DNA of 22,143 bases from a virus, in the IMG/VR virus record IMGVR_UViG_3300046028_007772, positions 1 to 22,143 of that record, one strand, 5' to 3'. Positions 15,552 to 21,877 of this stretch are shown here, one piece after another (position 1 is the first letter of the stretch; every line of letters starts with the position of its first letter). A program made the translations under genes and the position numbers. The notes under the pieces were generated by a model. The model did no database searches. It saw nothing but the letters and a program-made list of their open reading frames with translations, and was not told the DNA's origin.

Positions 15552-16436
15552 ATGTTTACACCAAGACAGGCAAAATTCAACATGATTCCAAGTATTGCAT
15601 TTTGTGGCAAAAGTGGAAGCGGTAAAACATACGGAGCGTTATTATTCGCTCGTGGCTATGTTGGCAAAAATGGAAAAATTGGCGTTATATGCACGGAAAA
15701 TGGACGTGCTGAATGCTATGCAAATGACCCACTAATTGGCGATTTTTTTATTATTGTTCTTGATGCTCCCTTTACACCAGAAAGATATATTGAGGCATAC
15801 AATGCAATGCTTGAATGTGTTGGAAAAGACGGAATTATTATTGTTGATAGTGGTAGTCACGAATGGGAGGGTGACGGAGGAACTCTTGAATTTGTTGAAC
15901 AGGAGGGAGCTAAAAATAATAGTGCAGGGAAGTGGAACAAGCCAAAGCAAAGGCGTAAGAAATTTGTATCGCTAATGGCGAGTCCGCCTGTTGCAACAAT
16001 TATTTGTTTTAGAATAAAGGACAGATTGATTGATGTCCGTGACCCAAGTAAAGGCACAGAAGAGGAAATTGTAACAGAAAAAAATTTCAAATTTGAATTA
16101 ACTGTTATTGTTAAATTTGAAGTTGAAAGCCATAAAATGACTTTTATGAAAGCACCCAAGCCCATACATGATATTATTAAAAATGGAACTATTATGACTT
16201 GCGATATTGGTGATAAGTTTTGTAAAAAAATGAAAGGAATTATTGTTCCTGAAAAACCCATAGAAGAAATATCTATTGAAATATCGCAAGCAAACAGCAT
16301 TGATGATTTAAAAGCAATATCACGGCAATATGCAGGTCATACAGATGTAGAGCAGATAAAAACTGCTTTAACAACACGCAAGGAATATTTACTAAATCAA
16401 CAACCCCAACCAACAACAGACGGAGGATTATTTTAA
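15552..16436 (+). CDS. phage P-loop ATPase with RecA-like core (Sak4-like recombination ATPase)
   Basis: A 294-residue protein. Walker A GKSGSGKT is at residues 19-26 and Walker B GIIIVDSGSHEWEGDGG at 94-110, a pattern common in phage AAA_24/Sak4-related ATPases encoded next to exonucleases. These act like a short RecA, promoting annealing or strand exchange on resected ends. The C-terminal third (about 235-294) is separate, and the protein ends in TTDGGLF, an acidic/hydrophobic tip reminiscent of SSB tails. No RecT or Redβ gene is present, so this is the best candidate for the annealing partner of the RecE-like nuclease. AAGGA precedes the ATG, and the start follows the nuclease stop by 3 bp. 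Confidence 0.78.
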   Translation: MFTPRQAKFNMIPSIAFCGKSGSGKTYGALLFARGYVGKNGKIGVICTENGRAECYANDPLIGDFFIIVLDAPFTPERYIEAYNAMLECVGKDGIIIVDSGSHEWEGDGGTLEFVEQEGAKNNSAGKWNKPKQRRKKFVSLMASPPVATIICFRIKDRLIDVRDPSKGTEEEIVTEKNFKFELTVIVKFEVESHKMTFMKAPKPIHDIIKNGTIMTCDIGDKFCKKMKGIIVPEKPIEEISIEISQANSIDDLKAISRQYAGHTDVEQIKTALTTRKEYLLNQQPQPTTDGGLF

Positions 16437-16606
16437 TGTCTAACTTAAATAAAAAGCAAGTCGATTATGAGTTTGTTAATCTTTATAACACTCAAGAAAT
16501 AGACGCTAGTGAGTTTTGTGAACGCATTACAAAGGAATCACTTGATAGTAATGGAAAAATTATGATTGGCGATATTGTGTTTGAATTGTTAAAGTATAAA
16601 GTATAG
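16436..16606 (+). CDS. small hypothetical protein
   Basis: A 56-residue protein starting at the ATG at 16436, which shares one base with the ATPase stop (TAATG); GGAGGA lies nine bases upstream. The sequence is mixed and helical with YEFVNLYNTQEIDASEFCER near residues 11-30 and a hydrophobic end (IGDIVFELLKYKV). No family recognised. The strong ribosome site and the overlap support a genuine gene. Confidence 0.7.
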   Translation: MSNLNKKQVDYEFVNLYNTQEIDASEFCERITKESLDSNGKIMIGDIVFELLKYKV

Positions 16607-16625
16607 AAAATAAAGGAGCAATAAT

Positions 16626-16730
16626 ATGATACCAACAATAATAACGCTAATATTAATAGCGTGTGTGGCGTGGATAAACTACGCTACACGAGGAATGAAA
16701 GATGTAAATCAAAGTGATATGTGGTGGTGA
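16626..16730 (+). CDS. 34-residue single-span membrane protein
   Basis: The ATG at 16626 has AGGAG eight bases upstream. The product has one hydrophobic span, residues 2-17 (IPTIITLILIACVAW), followed by a short basic segment (NYATRGMK) and a Trp-rich end (DMWW). A mini membrane protein of unknown role. The excellent ribosome site is the main support, since so short a frame could arise by chance. Confidence 0.55.
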   Translation: MIPTIITLILIACVAWINYATRGMKDVNQSDMWW

Positions 16731-16731
16731 T

Positions 16732-16887
16732 ATGACTAAAGAAGAACTCGTAACACAGTTGAAAAATCTGTCAAAAATTAATGATGTTGAACAAGCCCAT
16801 GTTTTGGCAGATAGATTGTTATTGGAATATATTAATGATTCCGAAGTAACAAAAATATTTCACGAAATTGAAAAATGGTACGCATAG
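16732..16887 (+). CDS. small helical hypothetical protein
   Basis: A 51-residue frame starting one base after the preceding stop. The sequence MTKEELVTQLKNLSKINDVE is followed by an amphipathic helix (QAHVLADRLLLEYI) and FHEIEKWYA. It is fully helical by appearance. The ribosome site is weak (GGTGGTGAT), so translation is probably coupled to the upstream gene. No family recognised. Confidence 0.6.
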   Translation: MTKEELVTQLKNLSKINDVEQAHVLADRLLLEYINDSEVTKIFHEIEKWYA

Positions 16888-16901
16888 AAAGGAAACAGAA
16901 A

Positions 16902-17411
16902 ATGACACAGAATAAATTTTGGTTGGTAATGGACGGTATGCTTGGGTTGTCAGGTGACAGTGAAATTTTTAAATATTTTACATTTGATGAGGCACTAAAA
17001 TCTGCTAAAGAAAAAACATTTTTAAACCGACCTAAAGAATATACAGTTCTTGAAGCAACACACCATTTTAAGGCTGATGTGAATGTGGTTGAAACTGTTT
17101 TATCAGGACAAACAATTAATTTTTTTGAAAAGAATGAATTGGTAAAATTAGGAGTTCTTGAAGAAAAAACAGACTTAAATGCAGAGGAACACGAATTAAC
17201 CCTTGCACAACCAGAAACACCTAAGCAGGAGTTTAAAGTAGGTGACCACGTTATACAGGATAAATGCCTCAATTCAATTTATAGGATAAATCGGATAGAT
17301 AAAAATTGGGTATCAATGACTCCAATATATGGAGGAATAGTTGGAACAATATTCGAAAGCCAATGTTCCATAGAAAGGCTATCTCGTTTTAAAATGGTAA
17401 TTTTGGATTAA
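16902..17411 (+). CDS. hypothetical protein with a KOW/SH3-like C-terminal segment
   Basis: I start at the ATG at 16902 with AAAGGAAA upstream; an earlier in-frame ATG (16875) lies inside the previous gene. The 169-residue product begins FWLVMDGMLGLSGDSEIFKYFTFDEALKSA, a compact beta-alpha unit, then has an acidic linker (residues 85-105), then EFKVGDHVIQDKCLNSIYRI (about 109-128), whose VGD-V...Y-I pattern resembles small SH3/KOW-like barrels seen in phage proteins. It is the last gene before a strong terminator. Function unknown. Confidence 0.7.
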   Translation: MTQNKFWLVMDGMLGLSGDSEIFKYFTFDEALKSAKEKTFLNRPKEYTVLEATHHFKADVNVVETVLSGQTINFFEKNELVKLGVLEEKTDLNAEEHELTLAQPETPKQEFKVGDHVIQDKCLNSIYRINRIDKNWVSMTPIYGGIVGTIFESQCSIERLSRFKMVILD

Positions 17412-17426
17412 CCCACGCATAAACCA

Positions 17427-17460
17427 AACCCCCTAAGTGTGGACTTAGGGGGTTTTAATT
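17427..17460 (+). terminator. strong rho-independent terminator of the recombination operon
   Basis: AACCCCCTAAGT (17427-17438), loop GTGG, ACTTAGGGGGTT (17443-17454): a perfect 12-bp stem followed by TTTTAATTTT. On the opposite strand the tail is weaker, so it may also help end the minus-strand cluster that comes from the right. Confidence 0.92.
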
Positions 17461-17503
17461 TTCTTGCAATCGTACGATTACCGAGCAAGCAATCCACAGC
17501 CCC

Positions 17504-17552
17504 CGCTACGCAGTGACCACAGACTTGCATTTTGCAAGTCACGTCCCTAGCG
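17504..17552. ncRNA. nested hairpin element of higher G+C between convergent operons
   Basis: CGCTA (17504-17508) pairs with TAGCG (17548-17552), GTGA (17513-17516) with TCAC (17539-17542), and CTTGCA (17524-17529) with TGCAAG (17533-17538) around a 3-nt loop; GACTTGCA/TGCAAGTC (17522-17529/17533-17540) is the competing perfect hairpin. The flanks (17470-17500) also hold the palindrome AATCGTACGATT. It is not a recognisable tRNA. It may be a structured RNA, an attachment site or a leftover of host DNA; the RNA label is tentative. Confidence 0.35.
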
Positions 17553-17605
17553 AATCCAGACTTGCGTTATTGTTATACCATATTTCCCGATTGGGTAAAA
17601 TGGTT

Positions 17606-17827
17606 TTATTTGCCATAATCAATAAAAACAGCGTCAACACCATTTTCTGACTGTTGATGTGTCCCCTCATACCAAGAGGTAGTGGCGTTTAAAGAAATTT
17701 TTACCTTACTTACAGATGTGCAATCTTCGTAACCGCTTTCATAGCCACTAACAACAACCCTCATGTCGCCGTCAAACTCTTTCAGTTTTTCAATCAGTTC
17801 TGCAACTGTGGTTTTTGTGTTAGTCAT
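17606..17827 (-). CDS. small conserved hypothetical protein (TVAELIEKLKEFDGD family)
   Basis: A 73-residue protein opening TVAELIEKLKEFDGDMRVVVSG (residues 7-28), a motif I associate with small proteins of phages and proteobacteria (helix, then a strand with V-V-G-E-G-DD). The C-terminus ends in a strand (GVDAVFIDYGK). No catalytic residues stand out. Its ATG overlaps the previous stop by one base, with AGAGGTAAG upstream, the same ribosome-site sequence as its two upstream neighbours. It is the last gene of the accessory cluster. Confidence 0.72.
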   Translation of the reverse strand: MTNTKTTVAELIEKLKEFDGDMRVVVSGYESGYEDCTSVSKVKISLNATTSWYEGTHQQSENGVDAVFIDYGK

Positions 17828-18078
17828 TATCTTACCTCTATTGTTTTATATAATTCTATAGTAAAGCAACCGTGACAAATTTTTACCAAACTATCACGGT
17901 TATTTTCTCTAAAAAGCGAATCGATTAAATATTGTCCACTTTCGACCGAACCGCAATTTATTTTTGCAACCTTATCTTTAAAAAAAGAATGACCTTGTCC
18001 GTCTTGATTATGCTTTTCTTGTGAAAATTCATAAGTCCAGTCTGCGCAATCGCTAATTGCTGATATGTTTTGCATCAT
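17827..18078 (-). CDS. hypothetical accessory protein
   Basis: An 83-residue protein with four Cys (residues 11, 42, 68 and 71) including a CHGC pair near 68-71. The N-terminal part is polar with DGQGHSFFKDKVAKI. The CHGC pair could bind metal, but there is no clear second pair. No family recognised. AGAGAGGTAAG precedes two consecutive ATGs (18078 and 18075), either of which could be used. It overlaps the mini-ATPase stop. Confidence 0.65.
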   Translation of the reverse strand: MMQNISAISDCADWTYEFSQEKHNQDGQGHSFFKDKVAKINCGSVESGQYLIDSLFRENNRDSLVKICHGCFTIELYKTIEVR

Positions 18079-18521
18079 CTTACCTCTCTATTTTTACTGA
18101 TTGCTTTTATTAATTCGTCTGCAGTGTACATTGACACGACAGAACGGTTATTGTCCTTTGGTATAGCAGAGCGTCCCAACCGATAATAATAAGCCTCTAT
18201 ATTAGGGTATTCCTTGGCAACTTCTACAAACGCCTGAATAACGTCGAGGCGTTGGGTTGTTGCAAAGATTTGTTGGCTATATTTTTTGATATTATTAAAA
18301 TAAAACCTAATTTCTTTATGTAGCTCACTGTAGTGTGTTGAAAATAAAATCTCATCAATTATTTTCACATCATCTGTACGTCCTGCAATGGAATTAAATA
18401 TATCATATTGTCCATTTTCATACTTACCGCAAAACAGATTAAAATGACCCAATTTATCAATCGTGAGATTATCTATATTTGTGCAATGGATATTCTCTAT
18501 TTTCTCAATGTGTTTCTTCAT
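18075..18521 (-). CDS. miniature, ATPase-dead AAA15/OLD-like protein
   Basis: I start at the second ATG (18521) because AAGGGA is six bases upstream; the first ATG (18527) abuts it. The 148 residues match both ends of the AAA15 (ABC-type) ATPase family but lack the middle. IEKIENIHCTNIDNLTIDKL plus GHFNLFCGKYENGQYDIFNSI (about 5-45) aligns with the family's N-terminal strand and P-loop, yet GKYENGQY replaces GKNNSGKT, so nucleotide binding is lost. KIIDEI (53-58) is a Walker B, HYSELHKEI follows it, and QIFATTQRLDVIQAFVEVA (84-102) matches the ATTHS switch region with His changed to Gln. Normal members exceed 350 residues. It has intact spacing and a ribosome site, so it is probably expressed. 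Confidence 0.72.
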   Translation of the reverse strand: MKKHIEKIENIHCTNIDNLTIDKLGHFNLFCGKYENGQYDIFNSIAGRTDDVKIIDEILFSTHYSELHKEIRFYFNNIKKYSQQIFATTQRLDVIQAFVEVAKEYPNIEAYYYRLGRSAIPKDNNRSVVSMYTADELIKAISKNREVR

Positions 18522-18534
18522 AATCATTCCCTTC

Positions 18535-18741
18535 TTAACTCAATGATATGTTTTTCATGTGATTAAATTCTGACACAAAATAATCTGATAAAGCCTGCAA
18601 GGTGCTGACATCAATATTTGCATCATCTTTTTTGGCAATTCTGGATAAAGTGCCATGCGTCAAGCCGACCTTTTTAGCGATTGCTGACAAATTGCGTTCA
18701 CGCTTAAGTAAATCGCTTATTGTTTTAATTGTTAATAACAT
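18535..18741 (-). CDS. XRE-like HTH regulator of the accessory cluster
   Basis: A 68-residue protein. Residues 17-50 (NLSAIAKKVGLTHGTLSRIAKKDDANIDVST) form a clear XRE helix-turn-helix: LSAIAKKVGLTHGTLSRIAK is near consensus. AGAGAGGTTAAA precedes the ATG. It is the first gene of the leftward accessory cluster and diverges from the gene at 18872. The palindrome TGTTAT-aaaa-ATAACA (18755-18770) just upstream is a likely operator for self-regulation and perhaps for the divergent promoter. No dimerization domain is present. Confidence 0.8.
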   Translation of the reverse strand: MLLTIKTISDLLKRERNLSAIAKKVGLTHGTLSRIAKKDDANIDVSTLQALSDYFVSEFNHMKNISLS

Positions 18742-18754
18742 TTTAACCTCTCTA

Positions 18755-18804
18755 TGTTATAAAAATAACAATACATTATCAAAATAGATATTGCAAGGTA
18801 TAAA
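18755..18804 (+). promoter_or_regulatory. divergent control region: operator palindrome and rightward promoter
   Basis: TGTTATAAAAATAACA (18755-18770) is a perfect 16-bp palindrome; a shorter relative, TGTTAATAACA, lies at 18730-18740 over the HTH start. A rightward promoter is formed by TTATCA (18776-18781), 17 bp and TATAAA (18799-18804). A leftward TTGATA/TAACAT pair overlaps the palindrome on the other strand. Both promoters sit within reach of one repressor. Confidence 0.55.
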
Positions 18805-18871
18805 TTTATCTGTTATGGTGATTCTGTTAAAACAACTGGGACGCAAGTTCCGCATTTTAAGGAGAATGAAA

Positions 18872-19144
18872 ATGAAAGTTAAAAATTTGGAGAAAGCCTT
18901 AGATTTGGCAAAAAGTATTAATAGACTTAAAGAGAAGCGTGATAGCTTGTTGAGACTTAAAAAAGAAGAACCCAATGAAATTCAATGCTCATTTTATGGC
19001 GATGGAAGCCGACTTGTGTACTTTGAGCAAGCCTTTTCTAGGTAAGAAATCTTAGATATTTCAAAATATATAGCATTTTTAATTGAAAAAAGAATAAAAG
19101 CCCGTGAAGTCGAATTGAAATTATTGGGTGTTGATGATGTGTAA
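18872..19144 (+). pseudogene. small helical protein gene split by an in-frame TAA
   Basis: The start is the ATG at 18872, seven bases after AAGGAG. The first 57 codons encode MKVKNLEKALDLAKSINRLK, a helical region, then SFYGDGSRLVYFEQAFSR. A TAA (19043-19045) follows, and the same frame then continues for 32 sense codons (EILDISKYIAFLIEKRIKA then REVELKLLGVDDV) to a second TAA at 19142-19144. The downstream part reads as a natural helical tail, and the next gene starts inside its end, as intact gene pairs here do. Either a recent nonsense mutation or read-through is implied; alternatively only the 57-residue product is made. Confidence 0.65.
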
Positions 19145-19451
19145 TAACAAACCCACCGAACTAACAGCCGTCACCATAGACGGCAACGAGTATGACAATG
19201 TAAGCGTTTACGGCTTATCCTATACATTTGACATTACCGACCACACTGACGATTATGGCTTTGGAGAGTCTGCACAGGTAATCACGAACATTGATTTTGA
19301 TTTAGTGGTTATCCATTTATACGGTGATACAGTTGATATTGATACACATAATAAAGATTGGGAATCTGTGAAAAAACAGGTTTCAGAGCATATTTTAGAG
19401 GACGAAGAAATTATGAAAGAATGGCAAGATAGGGAGCTTGCAAATGATTAA
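19134..19451 (+). CDS. acidic hypothetical phage protein
   Basis: I start at the ATG at 19134 (the next codon is also ATG); an in-frame GTG at 19128 is less likely. The 105-residue protein is acidic and beta-rich (LTAVTIDGNEYDNVSVYGLSY then DFDLVVIHLYGDTVDID), ending in a charged helix (VSEHILEDEEIMKEWQDREL). It has no strong ribosome site; the start lies inside the end of the upstream interrupted gene, so it may depend on coupling. No family recognised. Confidence 0.66.
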   Translation: MMCNNKPTELTAVTIDGNEYDNVSVYGLSYTFDITDHTDDYGFGESAQVITNIDFDLVVIHLYGDTVDIDTHNKDWESVKKQVSEHILEDEEIMKEWQDRELAND

Positions 19452-19743
19452 TTGGCACAGGATAACAAAGGATAATTTCACAGAATTTTTAAACGAGTGG
19501 AGTTTAGAGGAGATAAAACAAGATGGCATTGTTTTAAATACTTATTATTATTCTTGTTATGAAAATAGCAAGTACGTTTTTCTAAGCGATGAAAACTGCA
19601 TTGTAACAGAGGCAGAAATTTGCGTTAATAAGGACGGAACAGTTGATTGTAGAGAGTTTAAAGCGGAATGTAGTTACCACAATTTAACCCACTTTGCACT
19701 CCGCACAGAATACTTGGCAATTTTACCAAAGGATAGAAAATGA
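19444..19743 (+). CDS. hypothetical phage protein
   Basis: The ATG at 19444 is preceded by GGGAG at good spacing; an in-frame TTG two codons earlier is rejected. The 99-residue protein begins MINWHRITKDNFTEFLNEWS, then has SCYENSKYVFLSDENCIVTE and a strand-rich end (THFALRTEYLAIL). The composition suggests a small alpha/beta fold. It overlaps the preceding gene by 8 bp and the following one by 4 bp. Function unknown. Confidence 0.68.
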   Translation: MINWHRITKDNFTEFLNEWSLEEIKQDGIVLNTYYYSCYENSKYVFLSDENCIVTEAEICVNKDGTVDCREFKAECSYHNLTHFALRTEYLAILPKDRK

Positions 19744-19955
19744 AATACACAACACAATCACAAAATCCCGTAACCGCTGATTTTAGCGTGGGGGATTCTG
19801 TATCTAGTACGCTTCATAATTATAAAGGCGTTGTTTTAAATATTGATTCCTCAAAACCGCCTCATTCTTTTGTAGAGTGGGAAACTGGCAATTCTTACTG
19901 GTATGACAATAGACATTTAATTAAACAAAACACAGGAGAAAAAAATGACAAATAA
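19740..19955 (+). CDS. small SH3/KOW-like hypothetical protein
   Basis: A 71-residue protein overlapping its neighbour by 4 bp (ATGA), with AAGGA upstream. Residues 14-64 (ADFSVGDSVSSTLHNYKGVV, then FVEWETGNSYWYDNRHLI) show the VGD-V...Y-G-V pattern and four to five short strands of a small barrel, like proteins that read a translation, nucleic-acid or host-protein surface. No catalytic residues. Family not identified beyond the fold guess. Confidence 0.7.
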   Translation: MKYTTQSQNPVTADFSVGDSVSSTLHNYKGVVLNIDSSKPPHSFVEWETGNSYWYDNRHLIKQNTGEKNDK

Positions 19956-20646
19956 AATGATAGACGCTGATGCGTTAGATAACCTCTTTGAAGATATTTT
20001 TAAAAAAAGCACTTACAATATAATGGGCGTTGAATATGTTATTGATAAGGCAATCTTAATAAATATTCTGCATAGAATAAAAGAACTTGCCACACCTGCA
20101 CCTGCCCCACAGGAAAGCATTTTTGACATTAATAAATGGCAAAATTATCTAGAAACTAATGGACATGAGGGTGTTTTGTATAAAATATTGTTTGGCAATG
20201 AAAAAACATTAAAATTAATTCCTAGTTGCAACGGTCAAAAAATCCTTAACGCTTTTGATGATGATAATTTTAACCCCCTCAAAAATGAGCTTCATAAAAA
20301 CATTTTTATATGCCTCGACTTAGATGTGAAAGATTTTTTATGTGAGCCACAAGAAAGCATTTTTGATGCGGACGGTTGGTGTTGGAATATGGATAAAGCA
20401 CCAAGAGACGAAACAAGGATTTTAGGATTAACTTCTTTTGGTGCAGAAGTTGTAAAATACCACAATGAAAAGAATATTTACTATGGAGATAATTATTTTC
20501 AAATTTCTATTGGTTGGGTTGGGTGTGAACAAGATAGCACTTGTTTTCCAGAAATACATAATCCATTGAGCGGAATAAAAAAATGCCAAAACCAACCTAT
20601 TGCTTGGCAACCATTACCAACAATTTCAACTGGAGGCAAAGAATAA
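19945..20646 (+). CDS. hypothetical protein with C-terminal DUF551-like segment
   Basis: A 233-residue protein with AGGAG upstream. The N-terminal third is helical (IDADALDNLFEDIFKKSTY), then PAPAPQESIFDINKW. A second PQESIFDADGW occurs near residues 136-146, so the same linker is used twice. The C-terminal block NMDKAPRDETRILGLTSFGA then VVKYHNEKN...QPIAWQPLP resembles the W..M..APRDGT.IL......W.PLP pattern of short phage DUF551-type domains. This suggests a modular protein whose parts are swapped between phages. Function unknown. Confidence 0.7.
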   Translation: MTNKMIDADALDNLFEDIFKKSTYNIMGVEYVIDKAILINILHRIKELATPAPAPQESIFDINKWQNYLETNGHEGVLYKILFGNEKTLKLIPSCNGQKILNAFDDDNFNPLKNELHKNIFICLDLDVKDFLCEPQESIFDADGWCWNMDKAPRDETRILGLTSFGAEVVKYHNEKNIYYGDNYFQISIGWVGCEQDSTCFPEIHNPLSGIKKCQNQPIAWQPLPTISTGGKE

Positions 20647-20804
20647 TGACCTTTGAAAAAGAAACTTGCTTACAAAAAATAACTTTAGAACCATTAGCAA
20701 ACATCAAATCACCACGTGTTTTGATGAGAGAAATCCCTAATAATTGGCGTTACGAATATTATCACAAGCATTGGATTAATGACATACCGCACGATATACA
20801 ATAA
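20646..20804 (+). CDS. small hypothetical protein
   Basis: A 52-residue protein starting at the ATG at 20646, which shares a base with the previous stop (TAATG); GGAGG is upstream. Another in-frame ATG (20583) lies inside the preceding gene and is rejected. The sequence is polar and aromatic (MREIPNNWRYEYYHKHWIND). No family recognised. It is the last gene before a terminator. Confidence 0.62.
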   Translation: MTFEKETCLQKITLEPLANIKSPRVLMREIPNNWRYEYYHKHWINDIPHDIQ

Positions 20805-20812
20805 GCCCACCC

Positions 20813-20849
20813 CCCCCTGCCAGTTAATCGCTAGCAGGGGGTGTTTTTT
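20813..20849 (+). terminator. rho-independent terminator of the 18872-20804 operon
   Basis: CCCCCTGC (20813-20820) pairs with GCAGGGGG (20834-20841) around a 13-nt loop, followed by TG and six T residues. Extra C bases upstream would let the stem slip by a few positions. The reverse direction has no T run. Confidence 0.88.
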
Positions 20850-20901
20850 ATTTGTTTATTTCATAATATGCAATGCAAAAAAATATTAATTTAATCATGT
20901 T

Positions 20902-21237
20902 TTATCCTTTTTTCAACGCATTAATAAATCTTAAACAAGCATTAAACCCACTTGAAAAAGCCATATCACCATAACCAATAAATTCTATTGGCTCTAAGAG
21001 TTTTTTTAATAGCTTGACGTGATTATCATCTAATTTATCAATATCATCAGCATATTTTTCTATAAGTTGGTTTGCTTCTTCGTACATCACACTTGCGGAT
21101 TTTTTAAATAGATTTATCAAGTCAATTTGAATTTTGTCATGCAATTCTTTATCAAAATTATCATTATTAGGTTTTTTAATGTAATTTCTTACTAAACCTA
21201 TTTTTCTGTGATACTCTTTGAAATTTTCTTTTTTCAT
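20902..21237 (-). CDS. small helical hypothetical protein next to DUF262
   Basis: A 111-residue protein that is helical throughout, lysine-rich, with no Cys motif. It begins MKKENFKEYHRKIGLVRNYI and ends in GDMAFSSGFNACLRFINALK. GGAGGAG precedes the ATG inside the 3' end of the DUF262 gene, and the two overlap by 4 bp, so translation is coupled. The pairing suggests the two products act together, perhaps as effector and modulator (inference). No family recognised. Confidence 0.68.
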   Translation of the reverse strand: MKKENFKEYHRKIGLVRNYIKKPNNDNFDKELHDKIQIDLINLFKKSASVMYEEANQLIEKYADDIDKLDDNHVKLLKKLLEPIEFIGYGDMAFSSGFNACLRFINALKKG

Positions 21238-21674
21238 GCTCGCTCCTCCTCTTTATGTGCTGTTCCGCTGAAGTTCATAAGGTTGTAATAGTTTTTCAGA
21301 TATTCTATATCGTCGCTTTGTGTGACATAACAAGGGAATTGACAGTTGTGGAATTTTCTATCGGTAACCTCTGAATAAAACAAACCATACACTTTAAATT
21401 CATTGTTCACGTATTCCTTTATGGCATTAACACGCTGTTGTCCGTCAATTAACAACCTATCCAAAGCAGGATTGTCTGATTCGTTTACTGTGTAAGTGCC
21501 AATCGGTATTCCAACCAATAGCGACTCAATTAACCTTATCTTTTGCCCTTGCGTCCAGACAAGCGGACGCTGAAAATCAGGCAATTTAAAATTAAAATAA
21601 TTGAACTTAGGATTTGTAAAATGCCCTACTGTGTAATTATAATGTTGTCCCAAGTTAACCTTTGGCGGTATCAT
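21234..21674 (-). CDS. short standalone DUF262 (GmrS-like ParB-fold) protein
   Basis: A 146-residue protein with the DUF262 core: LPDFQRPLVWTQGQKIRLIE (residues 31-50), SLLVGIPIGTYTVNE (51-65) and RLLIDGQQRVNAIKEYV (73-89), the last holding the DGQQR motif that is near invariant in the family. DUF262 forms the ParB-like nucleotide-binding half of type IV restriction enzymes such as GmrSD and occurs in several defence systems, usually fused to a DUF1524 HNH nuclease. Here there is no nuclease domain, and the end (YYNLMNFSGTAHKEEERA) is a family variant. Phage copies could bind nucleotides or interfere with host enzymes; this is inference. Confidence 0.84.
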   Translation of the reverse strand: MIPPKVNLGQHYNYTVGHFTNPKFNYFNFKLPDFQRPLVWTQGQKIRLIESLLVGIPIGTYTVNESDNPALDRLLIDGQQRVNAIKEYVNNEFKVYGLFYSEVTDRKFHNCQFPCYVTQSDDIEYLKNYYNLMNFSGTAHKEEERA

Positions 21675-21877
21675 TCTAAACCCCTTTGCTCTTTAATTTC
21701 TTGCGTTACAGTTCTATTTATATATTCCAATTCCAATAGAGATTTTTCAAGCTCTCTAATATGGTTTCGCAACTGGTTAATGGTTAGGCAACCAGTAGCC
21801 GATATGTTGATTGTTGCCTCGTGTATTGTTTTCAAATCCACGATGTTAAGATATGGTTCATGTATTTTTATGTTCAT
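21671..21877 (-). CDS. small coiled-coil hypothetical protein
   Basis: A 68-residue protein. Residues 32-60 (TINQLRNHIRELEKSLLELEYI and on) form an amphipathic helix with heptad spacing, a likely dimerization coil. GGGT lies upstream of the ATG, inside the preceding HTH gene, which it overlaps by 20 bp; it overlaps DUF262 by 4 bp. No family recognised. It may dimerize with, or bridge, its neighbours. Confidence 0.65.
   Translation of the reverse strand: MNIKIHEPYLNIVDLKTIHEATINISATGCLTINQLRNHIRELEKSLLELEYINRTVTQEIKEQRGLE

Noticed and set aside
17480-17560. tRNA-like look (GCGAATCC, paired arms) between the convergent operons
   Set aside because: No acceptor stem, anticodon arm or standard T-arm could be assembled on either strand.
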